From positions 62,001 through 126,000 of the forward strand of contig NZ_ATLO01000042.1 in assembly GCF_000416235.1 (NCBI RefSeq): a stretch of 64,000 nt of DNA. Direction: 5' to 3'. Source of the DNA: Pseudomonas sp. CFII64. Its GTDB lineage: Bacteria; Pseudomonadota; Gammaproteobacteria; Pseudomonadales; Pseudomonadaceae. Positions 45,805-55,245 of this stretch are shown in pieces. Position 1 is the stretch's first letter; every line of letters begins with the position of its first letter. The notes below the pieces were generated by a model, which was not told where the DNA came from, ran no database searches, and saw only the letters and a program-made list of their open reading frames with translations. A program made the translations under genes and the position numbers.

Positions 45805-45844
45805 ATACGCCAAATGATATTGGAAATACATCAGTCTGGCGTAT
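45805..45844. promoter_or_regulatory. Inverted repeat between the TetR and SDR genes
   Basis: ATACGCCA (45805-45812) and TGGCGTAT (45837-45844) are perfect 8-bp arms 24 bp apart. CCATA ... TATGG (45853-45871) is a second, weaker pair. They lie in the divergent promoter and may bind the TetR protein. Confidence 0.45.
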
Positions 45845-45940
45845 GGACGAACTCCATATTATAGGAGTATGGTCGTAATCCTACCGAGGCGACATGCCTC
45901 TTTTTTCGACGCTGCTCATGTTTGATGAAAGGAACCGACC

Positions 45941-46714
45941 ATGGAACTCACAGGCAAATCCGTTTTGATCACCGGCGGTAATAGCGGCATTGGCCTCGCT
46001 ACTGCGCGCTTGCTGCTGGAAAAAGGCGCGCGCGTTGCCATCACCGGGCGCGACCAGGCAAAACTTGATACTGCGCTGGCCGAGCTCGGCGGCGATGTGC
46101 TGGGAATTCAGGCCGACCTGAATAATCCGGCGGAAATTGACGCCGTGGTGAAAGCGATAGGCGAACGATTCGGCACCCTGGACGTAGTCTTTGCCAACGC
46201 AGGCATTTCCGGGCCGACGCCATTGGGCAGCACCACGCTGGAAGCTTTCGAAGGGATTGTGCGGACCAATCTGACGGCGGTGTTTTTTACCGTGCAAGGT
46301 GTACTGCCACTGCTCAAGGAAGGCAGTGCAGTGATTCTCAACGGTTCGGTGATGCGTGAGTTGGGTTCGCCCGGGTCTGCTGCGTACTCGGCCAGCAAAG
46401 GCGCAATTACCTCGATGGCCAAAGTATTTGCGTCCGAACTGGCGCCCAAGGGCATCCGCGTCAACTCGGTCATTCCCGGCGCAACCCGGACACCCATCTG
46501 GAGCCGTGGCGCACGTTCCGGGGCCACTGTCGATGCCGTTGAAAAAGCCATGTCGCCGCGCATTCCCATGGGCCGCTTCGCCGAAGCAGACGAGTTGGCG
46601 CAGGCGGTTGCTTTCCTCGCGTCCGAAGCATCGTCAGGCATGACAGGCGCTGAGATTGTCGTCGATGGTGGCACTACCGGCGCACCCTGGGGTATTCCGC
46701 TTTTTCGTGGATGA
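45941..46714 (+). CDS. Classical short-chain dehydrogenase/reductase
   Basis: This 257-residue SDR has the cofactor loop GGNSGIG, NAG (FANAGI), the catalytic Ser in NGSVM, and Y-S-A-S-K. It ends with the usual SG-x-T/I-x-V-DGG block (GMTGAEIVVDGG). AAAGGAA precedes the start. The substrate is unknown. It is divergent from a TetR regulator. Confidence 0.9.
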   Translation: MELTGKSVLITGGNSGIGLATARLLLEKGARVAITGRDQAKLDTALAELGGDVLGIQADLNNPAEIDAVVKAIGERFGTLDVVFANAGISGPTPLGSTTLEAFEGIVRTNLTAVFFTVQGVLPLLKEGSAVILNGSVMRELGSPGSAAYSASKGAITSMAKVFASELAPKGIRVNSVIPGATRTPIWSRGARSGATVDAVEKAMSPRIPMGRFAEADELAQAVAFLASEASSGMTGAEIVVDGGTTGAPWGIPLFRG

Positions 46715-46874
46715 TTGACGCGGGAGCGACCATCGGTCCGGCAAAGTCAACGATGTCCGCGCTTGTTTTCAACAGAGTTTGCCAGGAACAGCTGATCGGA
46801 GGGCCGCCCTGCTCCTCTCTCCCTGAATAAATTTTTGTGTATAAGCGCTTTGTCGTCGTAACAATTCCTGACAC

Positions 46875-46893
46875 AATAATGATAATGATTATC
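46875..46893. promoter_or_regulatory. Fur box of the siderophore receptor gene
   Basis: AATAATGATAATGATTATC matches the 19-bp Fur consensus at 17 positions. It lies 41 bp upstream of the TonB-dependent receptor start, which indicates iron-dependent repression by Fur. Confidence 0.85.
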
Positions 46894-46933
46894 ACACTCA
46901 TTCTGTGCACCATTAACGAGTCAGGAAGCTTTT

Positions 46934-49108
46934 ATGTCGCGCCCTATTTCGCAGCGCTCTTTCAGTCCGTCCCGCAATCTTCTGGCCATGGCTGTCTGTA
47001 TGGCAACCCTGACCCCGGTCCTGGCAGATGACAGCAGCGACGCGCAGGAGAAACCCAAGGGGGCTACCCTCGAACTGGGCGCAACAGCGATCACCAATAC
47101 CCAACTGGGCAGCACCACCGAAGGCACCGATTCCTACACCACCGGTTCAATGTCCACGGCGACCAAGTTGCCACTGACCCTGCGTGAAACACCCCAGGCC
47201 GTTACCGTGATTACCCGCCAGCGCATGGACGACCAGGCCATGACCAGCATCAACGATGTGGTCAGAGCTACTCCTGGACTGTACCTCGACTATTCCAGCG
47301 GGCCCGGTCGGCAAGCCTACTCGGCGCGAGGTTTCAATATTGACAACCTCATGTACGACGGCATCCCCAGCGGCTATAACGGCGTGACGGTCGGCGCCCA
47401 GCCCAATCTGGCGATGTTCGACCGGGTCGAGATTGTGCGCGGTGCCACCGGGTTGGTGACGGGTGCAGGCAACCCTTCGGCGGCCATCAACCTGATACGC
47501 AAGCGGCCGCTGGCCGAGCAGAAAGTCACCCTGACCGGCGCCGCTGGCAGCTGGGACGGCTATCGCGGCGAACTCGACGCCTCCAGTCCGCTCAACGACA
47601 GCGGCACACTGCGCGGCCGGGTGGTGACATCCTATCGCGACGCCAACAGTTTCATTGATGGCGTGAATGAGGACCACGGCCTGTTCTACGCCGTCACCGA
47701 GGCAGACCTGAGTGAAGATACTTCCCTGACCCTGGGTTTCTCTCACCAGAAGGACAAGACCAACTACTTCTGGGGCTCGTCGATGATCGGTCAGGATGGT
47801 CATCACCTGGATCTGCCGCGTTCCTACAATCCCGGTACCGACTGGGAAAACAAGGACCAGGAAATCAATACCGTGTTCGCGGAGATTCGCCAGCGTCTGG
47901 CCAACGACTGGAAGCTGCAGGTCAACGCCAATTATTCCGAGCAGAATGCGCTGTTTTCTGGTTCCTATCAGTCACGCTGGGTCAACAACGCGCTGGCCCG
48001 GACCGTTTACCAGTCAGCCCACGATGAAAATCAGGCGGGTCTGGACGCTTTTGTCAGCGGGCCCTTCGAAGCGCTCGGTCGGACCCACGAACTGGTGGTG
48101 GGTGCCAGCAAGCGCATCTACGACATGACCTCCCATGACTACAGCCCATACGACCTCAACTGGCCGCTGAATGCCGGCAAGCCCGACTTCGTCCACGCTG
48201 GAAGCACCCGTGAAGTCACCACCCAGGATGGCGTATACATGACCAGTCGCTTCAGCCTGGCCGACCCGTTGAAGCTGATCCTCGGCGGGCGCCTGGACTG
48301 GTATGACTACGATAACCGCGATGGCGACGGCGACTACAAAGTCACTCGCAACGTCACCCGCTACGCCGGACTTATCTACGAGCTGGACGATCATCACTCG
48401 GTCTACGCCAGCTACAGCGACATCTTTACCCCGCAGACCGCGAAGGACACTTCCGCGACCCCGGTCAAGCCAATTGTGGGCAAGAACTACGAAATCGGCA
48501 TCAAGGGCGAATACTTCGACGGCGCGCTAAACGCCAGTCTGGCGGTGTTCCGCGTCGACCAGGAAAACCGCGCAGTGCAGGTGTTCGTACCGAACTGCCC
48601 GCAAGAAAGCTGCTATGAGGCCTCTGGGGAGATTCGCAGCCAGGGTATCGACATCGAACTACAAGGCGCGCTGACCGAGAACTGGCAGATTGGCGGTGGC
48701 TACACCTACGCCCGTGCGCACACTACCAAGGATGAGGCCAACCCCGAAAAAGTGAATCAGCGCTTCGACACCGACATACCGGAGCATATGTTCAAGCTGT
48801 CCAGCACCTATCGCTTCCAGGGCCCGCTGAAAGACCTGCGCGTTGGCGGCAACATCAACTGGCAAAGCCGCTTGTACAACGACATCGACCTGGCCGACGG
48901 CAGCAGCCATCGCCTGGAACAGGGTGCGTACGCCATCACCGACCTGATGGCCGGCTATCGGGTCAACAAGCACATGGACCTGCAACTCAACGCCAACAAC
49001 GTCTTCGACCGCAAGTACTACTCGGCCATCGCCAACTCCGTGAGCTATGGCGGCGACAGCTATGGCAACCCGCGTAACTTGATGTTGACCGCTAAATACA
49101 GCTTCTAG
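46934..49108 (+). CDS. TonB-dependent siderophore receptor
   Basis: This 724-residue outer-membrane receptor has a signal peptide (ending V-L-A-D near 31), a short periplasmic segment, a plug domain from about residue 75 (LPLTLRETPQAVTVITRQRM), and a 22-strand barrel ending in aromatic Phe. There is no STN signalling domain and no sigma/anti-sigma pair nearby, so control is by Fur alone. The sequence resembles FpvA/FoxA-type ferric-siderophore receptors; the siderophore is unknown. Confidence 0.93.
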   Translation: MSRPISQRSFSPSRNLLAMAVCMATLTPVLADDSSDAQEKPKGATLELGATAITNTQLGSTTEGTDSYTTGSMSTATKLPLTLRETPQAVTVITRQRMDDQAMTSINDVVRATPGLYLDYSSGPGRQAYSARGFNIDNLMYDGIPSGYNGVTVGAQPNLAMFDRVEIVRGATGLVTGAGNPSAAINLIRKRPLAEQKVTLTGAAGSWDGYRGELDASSPLNDSGTLRGRVVTSYRDANSFIDGVNEDHGLFYAVTEADLSEDTSLTLGFSHQKDKTNYFWGSSMIGQDGHHLDLPRSYNPGTDWENKDQEINTVFAEIRQRLANDWKLQVNANYSEQNALFSGSYQSRWVNNALARTVYQSAHDENQAGLDAFVSGPFEALGRTHELVVGASKRIYDMTSHDYSPYDLNWPLNAGKPDFVHAGSTREVTTQDGVYMTSRFSLADPLKLILGGRLDWYDYDNRDGDGDYKVTRNVTRYAGLIYELDDHHSVYASYSDIFTPQTAKDTSATPVKPIVGKNYEIGIKGEYFDGALNASLAVFRVDQENRAVQVFVPNCPQESCYEASGEIRSQGIDIELQGALTENWQIGGGYTYARAHTTKDEANPEKVNQRFDTDIPEHMFKLSSTYRFQGPLKDLRVGGNINWQSRLYNDIDLADGSSHRLEQGAYAITDLMAGYRVNKHMDLQLNANNVFDRKYYSAIANSVSYGGDSYGNPRNLMLTAKYSF

Positions 49109-49179
49109 GTGCCGCAAGGGCACGGACGCGCGCGACACTCGATCCGCAGGCTCGCACGTCATTTCACCCTGAACGAAAA

Positions 49180-49209
49180 GGCCGTCAGCTCAAGATAACG
49201 CCGACGGCC
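49180..49209 (-). terminator. Possible terminator of the dicarboxylate carrier gene
   Basis: GGCCGTC (49180-49186) pairs with GACGGCC (49203-49209) across a 16-base loop. On the minus strand a TTTT run follows. The large loop weakens the case. Confidence 0.45.
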
Positions 49210-49225
49210 AGCTTTGACGGGGTTT

Positions 49226-50590
49226 TCAAACGCGGCTGGCCGAAACCGTCAGGCCTGCCACCGGCCCCATTATTTCTGTGGTTGCGGCGTAGGATGCCCC
49301 GCCAGTGTTTGGGACCGCTACAGCGCCTTCCACAGGTTCAGGCTCACCGTTCAGCGCGCGGTTCATCTTGTCTTTATCTAGGGCACCTACCCATTTGGCA
49401 ATGGCCATCGTGCCGACGCCATTACCAATGGTGTTGGTGATCGCGCGGGCTTCCGACATGAATCGGTCCACACCCAGCAGTAAGACCATCCCGGCGACCG
49501 GGATCGTCCCCAACGACGCCAACGTGGCAGCAAGGATGATGAAGCCCGATCCCGTCACGCCCGCCGAGCCCTTTGAGGTGAACATCAGCACCGCCAGCAC
49601 GATCAGTTGATCCGCAAGGGTCAAGGGTGTGTTAGTGGCCTGGGCGATGAAAATCGCGGCGATGGTGTAATAGATAGCCTGGCCGTCGGGATTGAAGGTC
49701 AAACCGGAGGGAATAATCATCCCGGCAACCGGCTTGGAGACCCCGGCTTTTTCCATCTTCGAAATCATCTGCGGCAGCACCGATTCGGAGGAACTGGTGC
49801 CCAGCACCGTAAACAGTTCTTCCTTGATGAAGCGCAGAAATTTCCACAGGCTGAAGCCGCTGTAGCGGCAGATCGGCCCAAGGACAACAATCACGAACAC
49901 CGCGCAGGTGAGGTAGACGCAGGCCATCAGTTTGCCCAGCGAGAACAGCGAGCCAAAACCATACTTGCCAATGGTGAACGCAATCGCGCCAAATGCGCCA
50001 ATCGGGGCCAGGCGCATCACCATGTTGACGATCCTGAACATGCCCTGCATCAGACTGTCGAGCGTGTCGACAAAGACTTTTCCCCGTGGCCCGACCTGGG
50101 CCAGCGCCACGCCGAGCAAGATCGAAAACAGCAGAATTTGCAGCACGTTGCCCTTGGCGAAGGCGTCCACAATGGTGTCGGGAATGATGTTCATGATGAA
50201 GTCCATGAACGACGCGTGCCTGGCCGCGGTGGTGTAAGTCGCAAGGCTGGAGGTGTCGAGGCTTGCGATGTCGACGTTCATGCCAACACCCGGCTTGAAC
50301 ACGTTCACGACTACCAGCCCGACCACCAGCGCCAGCGTCGACACCACTTCGAAATAGATCAGTGCGCGAAAACCGACACGCCCCAACTCTTTCATGCTTT
50401 CCATCTTGGCGATGCCGGTAACCACGGTGAGGAAAATCACCGGTGCCAGGAGCATTTTGATCAGCTTGATGAAGGCGTCGCCTAAAGGCTTGAGCGCGGT
50501 GCCGGTCTCGGGCACCAATACGCCGATAATGGCGCCGAGGATGACGGCCAGCAGAACCTGTACGTAGAGCTTTCCAAAAATTGTTTTCAT
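49226..50590 (-). CDS. dctA: C4-dicarboxylate:cation symporter DctA
   Basis: This 454-residue protein belongs to the DAACS family. It has the Ser-rich hairpin LGTSSSESVLPQM and the helix 7 region (GLTFNPDGQAIYYTIAAIFIAQ). DctA imports succinate, fumarate, malate and related acids with protons or sodium. It lies 122 bp downstream of the tartrate/D-malate dehydrogenase gene on the same strand, suggesting uptake of that enzyme's substrate. A second, housekeeping dctA probably exists elsewhere (inference). Confidence 0.92.
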   Translation of the reverse strand: MKTIFGKLYVQVLLAVILGAIIGVLVPETGTALKPLGDAFIKLIKMLLAPVIFLTVVTGIAKMESMKELGRVGFRALIYFEVVSTLALVVGLVVVNVFKPGVGMNVDIASLDTSSLATYTTAARHASFMDFIMNIIPDTIVDAFAKGNVLQILLFSILLGVALAQVGPRGKVFVDTLDSLMQGMFRIVNMVMRLAPIGAFGAIAFTIGKYGFGSLFSLGKLMACVYLTCAVFVIVVLGPICRYSGFSLWKFLRFIKEELFTVLGTSSSESVLPQMISKMEKAGVSKPVAGMIIPSGLTFNPDGQAIYYTIAAIFIAQATNTPLTLADQLIVLAVLMFTSKGSAGVTGSGFIILAATLASLGTIPVAGMVLLLGVDRFMSEARAITNTIGNGVGTMAIAKWVGALDKDKMNRALNGEPEPVEGAVAVPNTGGASYAATTEIMGPVAGLTVSASRV

Positions 50591-50712
50591 GACGGGGCCC
50601 TGATTTTTTATTGTTGTCAGGAAATGCCCAGGAGCCGAATCGTTGATCGTCCCCCAGGCGAAGTGCCGCAGCAGTGCTTGAACCAGCAGAACGTGATGCA
50701 GTCGTGCTCGCC

Positions 50713-51768
50713 TCAGCGGTTGATCAGCGCGATGACTGCATCAGTGATCTCACGCGTGGTGGCTGTGCCGCCGAGATCGGGGGTGTGCAATCCGCTTTCG
50801 GTCACAGCCTCAATAGCCGACATCAATTGCTTGGCAGCGGCGGGCTCGCCGAGGTGCTCAAGCATCATGGCAGCGGTCCAGAACGTCGCTATTGGATTGG
50901 CGACGCCTTTGCCGGTGATGTCGAAGGCTGAGCCGTGAATCGGCTCGAACATCGACGGGAATTGGCGTGACGGGTTGAGATTGGCGGTGGGCGCAATGCC
51001 CAGGCTGCCCGACAACGCGGCCGCAAGGTCGGACAATATGTCGGCATGCAGGTTGGTGGCGACGATCACGTCCAGCGTCGAAGGTTTGAGCACCATGCGC
51101 GTGGTCACGGCATCGACCAGCTCCTTATCGATTTTCACATCCGGGAAGTCCTTGGCGACCTCGTAGAAAATCTCGTCCCACAGCACCATGCCATGACGCT
51201 GCGCGTTGGATTTGGTGACCATGGTCAGGTGCTTACGCGGCCGACTGCGGGCCAACTCAAAAGCAAAGCGATGAATACGCTCAACCCCGGTGCGGGTGAA
51301 AATCGACACTTCGGTTGCCACCTCCTCCGGCAGACCGCGATGAACGCGACCGCCATTGCCGGAGTATTCGCCTTCGGAGTTTTCACGTACCACCACCCAA
51401 TCGATCTGGTCGCCATTGTGCAGCGGGCTTTTCACACCCGGCAGCACGCGGGCAGGCCGCACGTTGGCGTACTGGTCAAAACCCTGGCAAATCGGCAGGC
51501 GCAGCCCCCAGAGCGAAATATGATCAGGGACGTTCAGGGCACCGACCGCGCCGAAAAAGATAGCGTCGAAGGTCTTCAGTTCTTCCAGGCCACCTTCGGG
51601 AATGTAGTAGCCGTTTTTCAGGTAGTTATCGGAATTCCAGTCGAAGTCTTTGAACGCGATGTCAAAACCGGACCTTTTCGACAGGGCCTTGAGTACTGCC
51701 ACACCGGCAGCGATGACCTCTACGCCGATACCATCACCTGGAACCGCTGCAATTTTGTATGTGCTCAT
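50713..51768 (-). CDS. Tartrate dehydrogenase / D-malate dehydrogenase (decarboxylating)
   Basis: This 351-residue protein belongs to the isopropylmalate/isocitrate dehydrogenase family, TtuC/DmlA branch. PGDGIGVEVIAAG is at the N-terminus, the substrate Arg region is DQYANVRPARVLPGV, and HADILSDLAAALSGSLG precedes the NAD-binding loop EPIHGSAFDITGKGVANP. It oxidises D-malate or tartrate with NAD+ and decarboxylates the product. The divergent LysR gene at 51905 resembles DmlR, which activates dmlA in E. coli. Confidence 0.9.
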   Translation of the reverse strand: MSTYKIAAVPGDGIGVEVIAAGVAVLKALSKRSGFDIAFKDFDWNSDNYLKNGYYIPEGGLEELKTFDAIFFGAVGALNVPDHISLWGLRLPICQGFDQYANVRPARVLPGVKSPLHNGDQIDWVVVRENSEGEYSGNGGRVHRGLPEEVATEVSIFTRTGVERIHRFAFELARSRPRKHLTMVTKSNAQRHGMVLWDEIFYEVAKDFPDVKIDKELVDAVTTRMVLKPSTLDVIVATNLHADILSDLAAALSGSLGIAPTANLNPSRQFPSMFEPIHGSAFDITGKGVANPIATFWTAAMMLEHLGEPAAAKQLMSAIEAVTESGLHTPDLGGTATTREITDAVIALINR

Positions 51769-51854
51769 CTTCAGTACCTACCCGCTCAATTTTTGTTTTG
51801 TCCGTCGAACAAGGCTGTCCAATCGGGGTGTGAGCGGAGTATATGTATTGCCCA

Positions 51855-51901
51855 TAACAGTGTGAGTTACTGAAAATCACTACATCCATAACTTTGAGTT
51901 A
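51855..51901. promoter_or_regulatory. Likely LysR-binding region of the dehydrogenase promoter
   Basis: TAAC-N7-GTTA (51855-51869) and TAACT-TTG-AGTTA (51889-51901) are two related dyads in the 136-bp divergent region. Their spacing suits a LysR tetramer. Confidence 0.5.
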
Positions 51902-51904
51902 CGA

Positions 51905-52849
51905 ATGAGCCAGACACTGGATTTGTCTTTTTTCTACCTGTTAGCCAATCAGGGCAGCCTTGCGGCCACCGCTCGCGAGCTTGGCGTGACGCCGCCCGCC
52001 GTGAGCAAACGCCTGACGGCGCTGGAGGCGCGCCTTGGCATTCGTCTGGTCAATCGCACAACCCGGTCGATGAGTCTGACGGCAGAAGGCGAGCTGTATT
52101 TTTCCCATGCTGCGCGGATCCTGACCCAGATCGACGAGGTCGAGCAGCTGGTCAGCAGCAGCCGCGCAACGCCCAAAGGGTTGATTCGGGTCAATGCGTC
52201 ACTCGGTTTCGGTCGGCGCTACATCGGCCCCGCGTTGGCCGCGTTCTTTTCGCGCTACCCGGAGGTGGAAATCCAGCTGGAAATCAGTGACCACCCGCTG
52301 GACCTCGCCACCCACGGCTTCGACCTGGGCATTCGCTTCGGAACATTGCCCGACGCGGCGTTTCATGCGCGCAAGATTGCTTCCAACCGGCGTCTGCTGT
52401 GCGCCTCCCCGCTCTATCTGGATAAGCACGGTGTGCCCGAGCGTCTGGCAGACCTGCAGCAACACAACTGCATTTTCCTCAGGCAAAACGAAACACCCTA
52501 TGGCGTTTGGAGTTTCACCAGCGGCAGTCGCACGCAGAACATCAAAGTCCGTGGCGCGCTGGGCTGCAACGACGGTGAAGTCGCCCTGAACTGGGCGCTG
52601 GAAGGCTATGGCATTTTGCTTAGAGCGGAATGGGACATCGCCCGGTATGTACGCAGTGGCCGGTTGCGCCTGGTGCTTGAAGACCAGACGCCCACCCGAG
52701 CGGACGTCTACGCGGTCTATCCGCAGCAACTGCATTTGTCCGCGCGGGTACGCAGCCTTATCGACTTCCTGGTGGAGCGCTTCAGGCATATCGACAACCT
52801 GGATGACCCCGAACTGGCCCTTGATGGCGACCGGCCCACAAAAATTTAA
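51905..52849 (+). CDS. LysR-family regulator, DmlR-like
   Basis: This 314-residue protein has the helix-turn-helix LAATARELGVTPPAVSKRLT and a CrgA-type effector domain (VNASLGFGRRYIGPAL). It is divergent from the tartrate/D-malate dehydrogenase, as DmlR is from dmlA. It probably activates that gene and dctA (inference). Confidence 0.9.
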   Translation: MSQTLDLSFFYLLANQGSLAATARELGVTPPAVSKRLTALEARLGIRLVNRTTRSMSLTAEGELYFSHAARILTQIDEVEQLVSSSRATPKGLIRVNASLGFGRRYIGPALAAFFSRYPEVEIQLEISDHPLDLATHGFDLGIRFGTLPDAAFHARKIASNRRLLCASPLYLDKHGVPERLADLQQHNCIFLRQNETPYGVWSFTSGSRTQNIKVRGALGCNDGEVALNWALEGYGILLRAEWDIARYVRSGRLRLVLEDQTPTRADVYAVYPQQLHLSARVRSLIDFLVERFRHIDNLDDPELALDGDRPTKI

Positions 52850-52880
52850 AGTGGGATGTCTACTTTTCGACAACATACTT

Positions 52881-53717
52881 TCAGTGCAGCGCTTCGCGCA
52901 GGTATCTGACCAAGGCCACTTGGGCGGCAGTGAGGGTTGCACCCGTGCTGAGCAACGCCATCTCGGAGGGTGGCACCGCCGGCATGTCCCGACAGATGAC
53001 ATGCTGCGGCAACACGGCCGAGGCAGGCAAAACGGAAACCCCCAAACCACCAGCTACCGCAGCCTGAATGCCCGTCAGGCTATGGCTGCCAAAAGCCAAT
53101 CGCCAGCGCCGCTGGATAGAGTCCAGCGCCCGAATGGCACGCTGGCGATAAATGCACCCTTGGGGGAAGAGCGCCAAGGGAACAGCCTCTTGCCCCAGTC
53201 CCACGCCTTGGCCCTTCACCCATACCAGTTCTTCAGGCCAACTGGCCAGGCTCGGACCCGCTCCGGGTTCACGCTTGACCAGGGCGATATCGATGTCGCC
53301 GATGGCCAGCTTATGACGCAGGTCGATGCTCATGCCGCTGATGGTCTCCAGTCTTACGCCTGGCCTGACATGATTGAAACCCGCGAGTATCGACGTCATT
53401 CGCAATGCATCGAAATCCTCTGGCACGCCCAACCGCAGCGATTCCAGAGTGACTTCACTGAGCAAAGCTTCCTCGGCCTCCGAAGCCAATGCCAATAGAC
53501 GCCGGGCGTAAGGCAGCAGCACCGCACCGTGTTCGGTAAGGCTCAACTGGCTGCCGGTTCGATCCCGCAGCAGCAACGGCTGGCCCAGCACCTCCTCAAG
53601 TTTGCGAACCTGCTGGCTGACCGTTGATTGAGTTCTGTGCACTCGCTCGGCGGCGCGTGTGAAGCCGCCTTCGTCGATCACACAGACAAAGGTTTTCAGC
53701 AGCTCAAGATCCAGCAT
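52881..53717 (-). CDS. LysR-family transcriptional regulator
   Basis: This 278-residue protein has the helix-turn-helix FTRAAERVHRTQSTVSQQVR and an effector domain shorter than usual. It is divergent from the haloacid-dehalogenase gene, with 111 bp between the starts and nested inverted repeats inside. It probably regulates that gene (inference). Confidence 0.9.
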   Translation of the reverse strand: MLDLELLKTFVCVIDEGGFTRAAERVHRTQSTVSQQVRKLEEVLGQPLLLRDRTGSQLSLTEHGAVLLPYARRLLALASEAEEALLSEVTLESLRLGVPEDFDALRMTSILAGFNHVRPGVRLETISGMSIDLRHKLAIGDIDIALVKREPGAGPSLASWPEELVWVKGQGVGLGQEAVPLALFPQGCIYRQRAIRALDSIQRRWRLAFGSHSLTGIQAAVAGGLGVSVLPASAVLPQHVICRDMPAVPPSEMALLSTGATLTAAQVALVRYLREALH

Positions 53718-53732
53718 GGCTTTACTGACTCA

Positions 53733-53774
53733 TTTGAAATTCAACTATCAAACGGATAGTAATTTAATTTCAAA
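53733..53774. promoter_or_regulatory. Nested inverted repeats in the LysR/dehalogenase promoter
   Basis: Outer arms TTTGAAATT (53733-53741) and AATTTCAAA (53766-53774) enclose inner arms ACTATC (53744-53749) and GATAGT (53755-53760). The inner pair has a 5-base spacer. The location between divergent starts fits a LysR operator. Confidence 0.55.
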
Positions 53775-53828
53775 ATATGAAACAGCTTTTCTATGCTGGG
53801 CTCACTTGCTCATCACAGGAATCTCGTC

Positions 53829-54533
53829 ATGCCACTGATCGCTACGCCTCGTCCCGAATGGCTCACCTTCGACTGCTACGGAACCTTGATCCAGTGGGAT
53901 GAAGGTCTGCTTGCCGCTGTCAGGAACATCCTGCGGGACAAGCAGCTTGGCGAAGTCGACCCCAGACAGTTGATCCGTCTCTATGATCGTCATGAACATG
54001 CGCTGGAGCAGACACCACCTTTCAGGTCCTTTCGCGAGCTGAGCGGGTTGAGCCTGGGCATGGCCTTCGATGAGCTGGGGCTTTCATGCAGCGCACTGGA
54101 CCGCGAATATCTCACCTCAGGCATATCCCGCATGCCGCCGTTTCCAGAGGTCGTGCCGACACTGGCCCGTTTGAAGGCCGCTGGTTACAAGCTGTGCATC
54201 GTCTCCAACACCGACGACGACATCATCGCGGGCAATGTCGCCCAGCTTGGCGGCCATATAGATCGTGTCATCACCGCCCAGCAGGCAGGCGCCTATAAGC
54301 CGGACCGCCGCCTGTTTGACTACGCTCATCGGGAACTTGGGGTAACCCTTGATCAAGTCCTGCACATTTGTGCCAGCCCGCAGCTGGATCATCCGGTGGC
54401 GCGGGACATGGGGTTTCGCTGTGTCTGGGTCGACCGTGGCACCGGTCGCCAACTGCTGCCGGATTATCAACCCGATGCGACCGTCCGCACGCTGGACGAA
54501 ATTCCGGCGTTGCTCAGTCATTGGTTTGAATGA
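53829..54533 (+). CDS. Haloacid dehalogenase type II-like HAD hydrolase
   Basis: This 234-residue HAD protein has the nucleophile Asp15 (TFDCYGTLI), SNTDD as motif II, K-P-D in motif III, and a late Asp. It matches L-2-haloacid dehalogenases, which hydrolyse 2-haloacids, but other HAD phosphatase activities are possible. AGGAA precedes ATG 53829. It is divergent from a LysR regulator. Confidence 0.85.
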   Translation: MPLIATPRPEWLTFDCYGTLIQWDEGLLAAVRNILRDKQLGEVDPRQLIRLYDRHEHALEQTPPFRSFRELSGLSLGMAFDELGLSCSALDREYLTSGISRMPPFPEVVPTLARLKAAGYKLCIVSNTDDDIIAGNVAQLGGHIDRVITAQQAGAYKPDRRLFDYAHRELGVTLDQVLHICASPQLDHPVARDMGFRCVWVDRGTGRQLLPDYQPDATVRTLDEIPALLSHWFE

Positions 54534-54675
54534 ATAGAACAGCCCACGTGGCCGGGCCTGTAAGCATCAGACTCGGCAATGAATTCGGGAAAGATGACAA
54601 CCCGTCCTTGGAATCACGCAGCGCGCCCTCATAACAATGGCTATATCCGACATCACCCGAGGGGAAGGACAGACC

Positions 54676-55182
54676 ATGACCAGCCAAACCGAAACCGCCA
54701 TCCTCGCCGGCGGCTGCTTCTGGGGTATGCAAGACTTGCTGCGCCGCTACCCCGGCGTGCTGCAAACGCGGGTCGGCTATACCGGCGGCGATGTGGCGAA
54801 CGCGACTTACCGTAATCATGGAAATCACGCCGAAGCCATTGAAATCGTCTTCGACCCTGCCGTCATCAGTTACCGGCAGATCCTCGAATTCTTTTTCCAG
54901 ATTCATGACCCCAGCACGCCCAACCGTCAAGGCAACGACCTCGGCCCCAGCTACCGTTCGGCGATCTATTACCTCAGCGAACAGCAACGCGATGTTGCCG
55001 AAGACACCGCTGCCGACGTCGACGCCTCGCAACTGTGGCCTGGCCGCGTGGTTACCGAAATTGAACCGGCGGGGCCATTCTGGGAGGCGGAGCCGGAACA
55101 CCAGGATTACCTGGAGCGGATCCCCAACGGCTACACCTGCCACTTCATCCGGCCGAACTGGAAACTGCCGAAGCGCGCCTGA
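54676..55182 (+). CDS. msrA: Peptide-methionine (S)-S-oxide reductase MsrA
   Basis: This 168-residue protein has the catalytic Cys14 in GGCFWG, the VGYTGG motif and H-x-E (NHAEAIEI). Cys155 near the C-terminus may be the resolving residue. It repairs oxidised methionine. GGAAGGA precedes ATG 54676. It is shorter than the typical Pseudomonas MsrA, so it may be a second paralogue. Confidence 0.92.
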   Translation: MTSQTETAILAGGCFWGMQDLLRRYPGVLQTRVGYTGGDVANATYRNHGNHAEAIEIVFDPAVISYRQILEFFFQIHDPSTPNRQGNDLGPSYRSAIYYLSEQQRDVAEDTAADVDASQLWPGRVVTEIEPAGPFWEAEPEHQDYLERIPNGYTCHFIRPNWKLPKRA

Positions 55183-55245
55183 GACCCGGTAGCCCCATCA
55201 AGGTGCAACGCTGCATGTTGTTCTTTCAACAACGGGTGATTGTTA

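Noticed and set aside
50591..50712. Sigma-54 promoter upstream of dctA
   Set aside because: No GG/GC pair at the right spacing within a TGGCAC-TTGC context could be found, so I do not call one.
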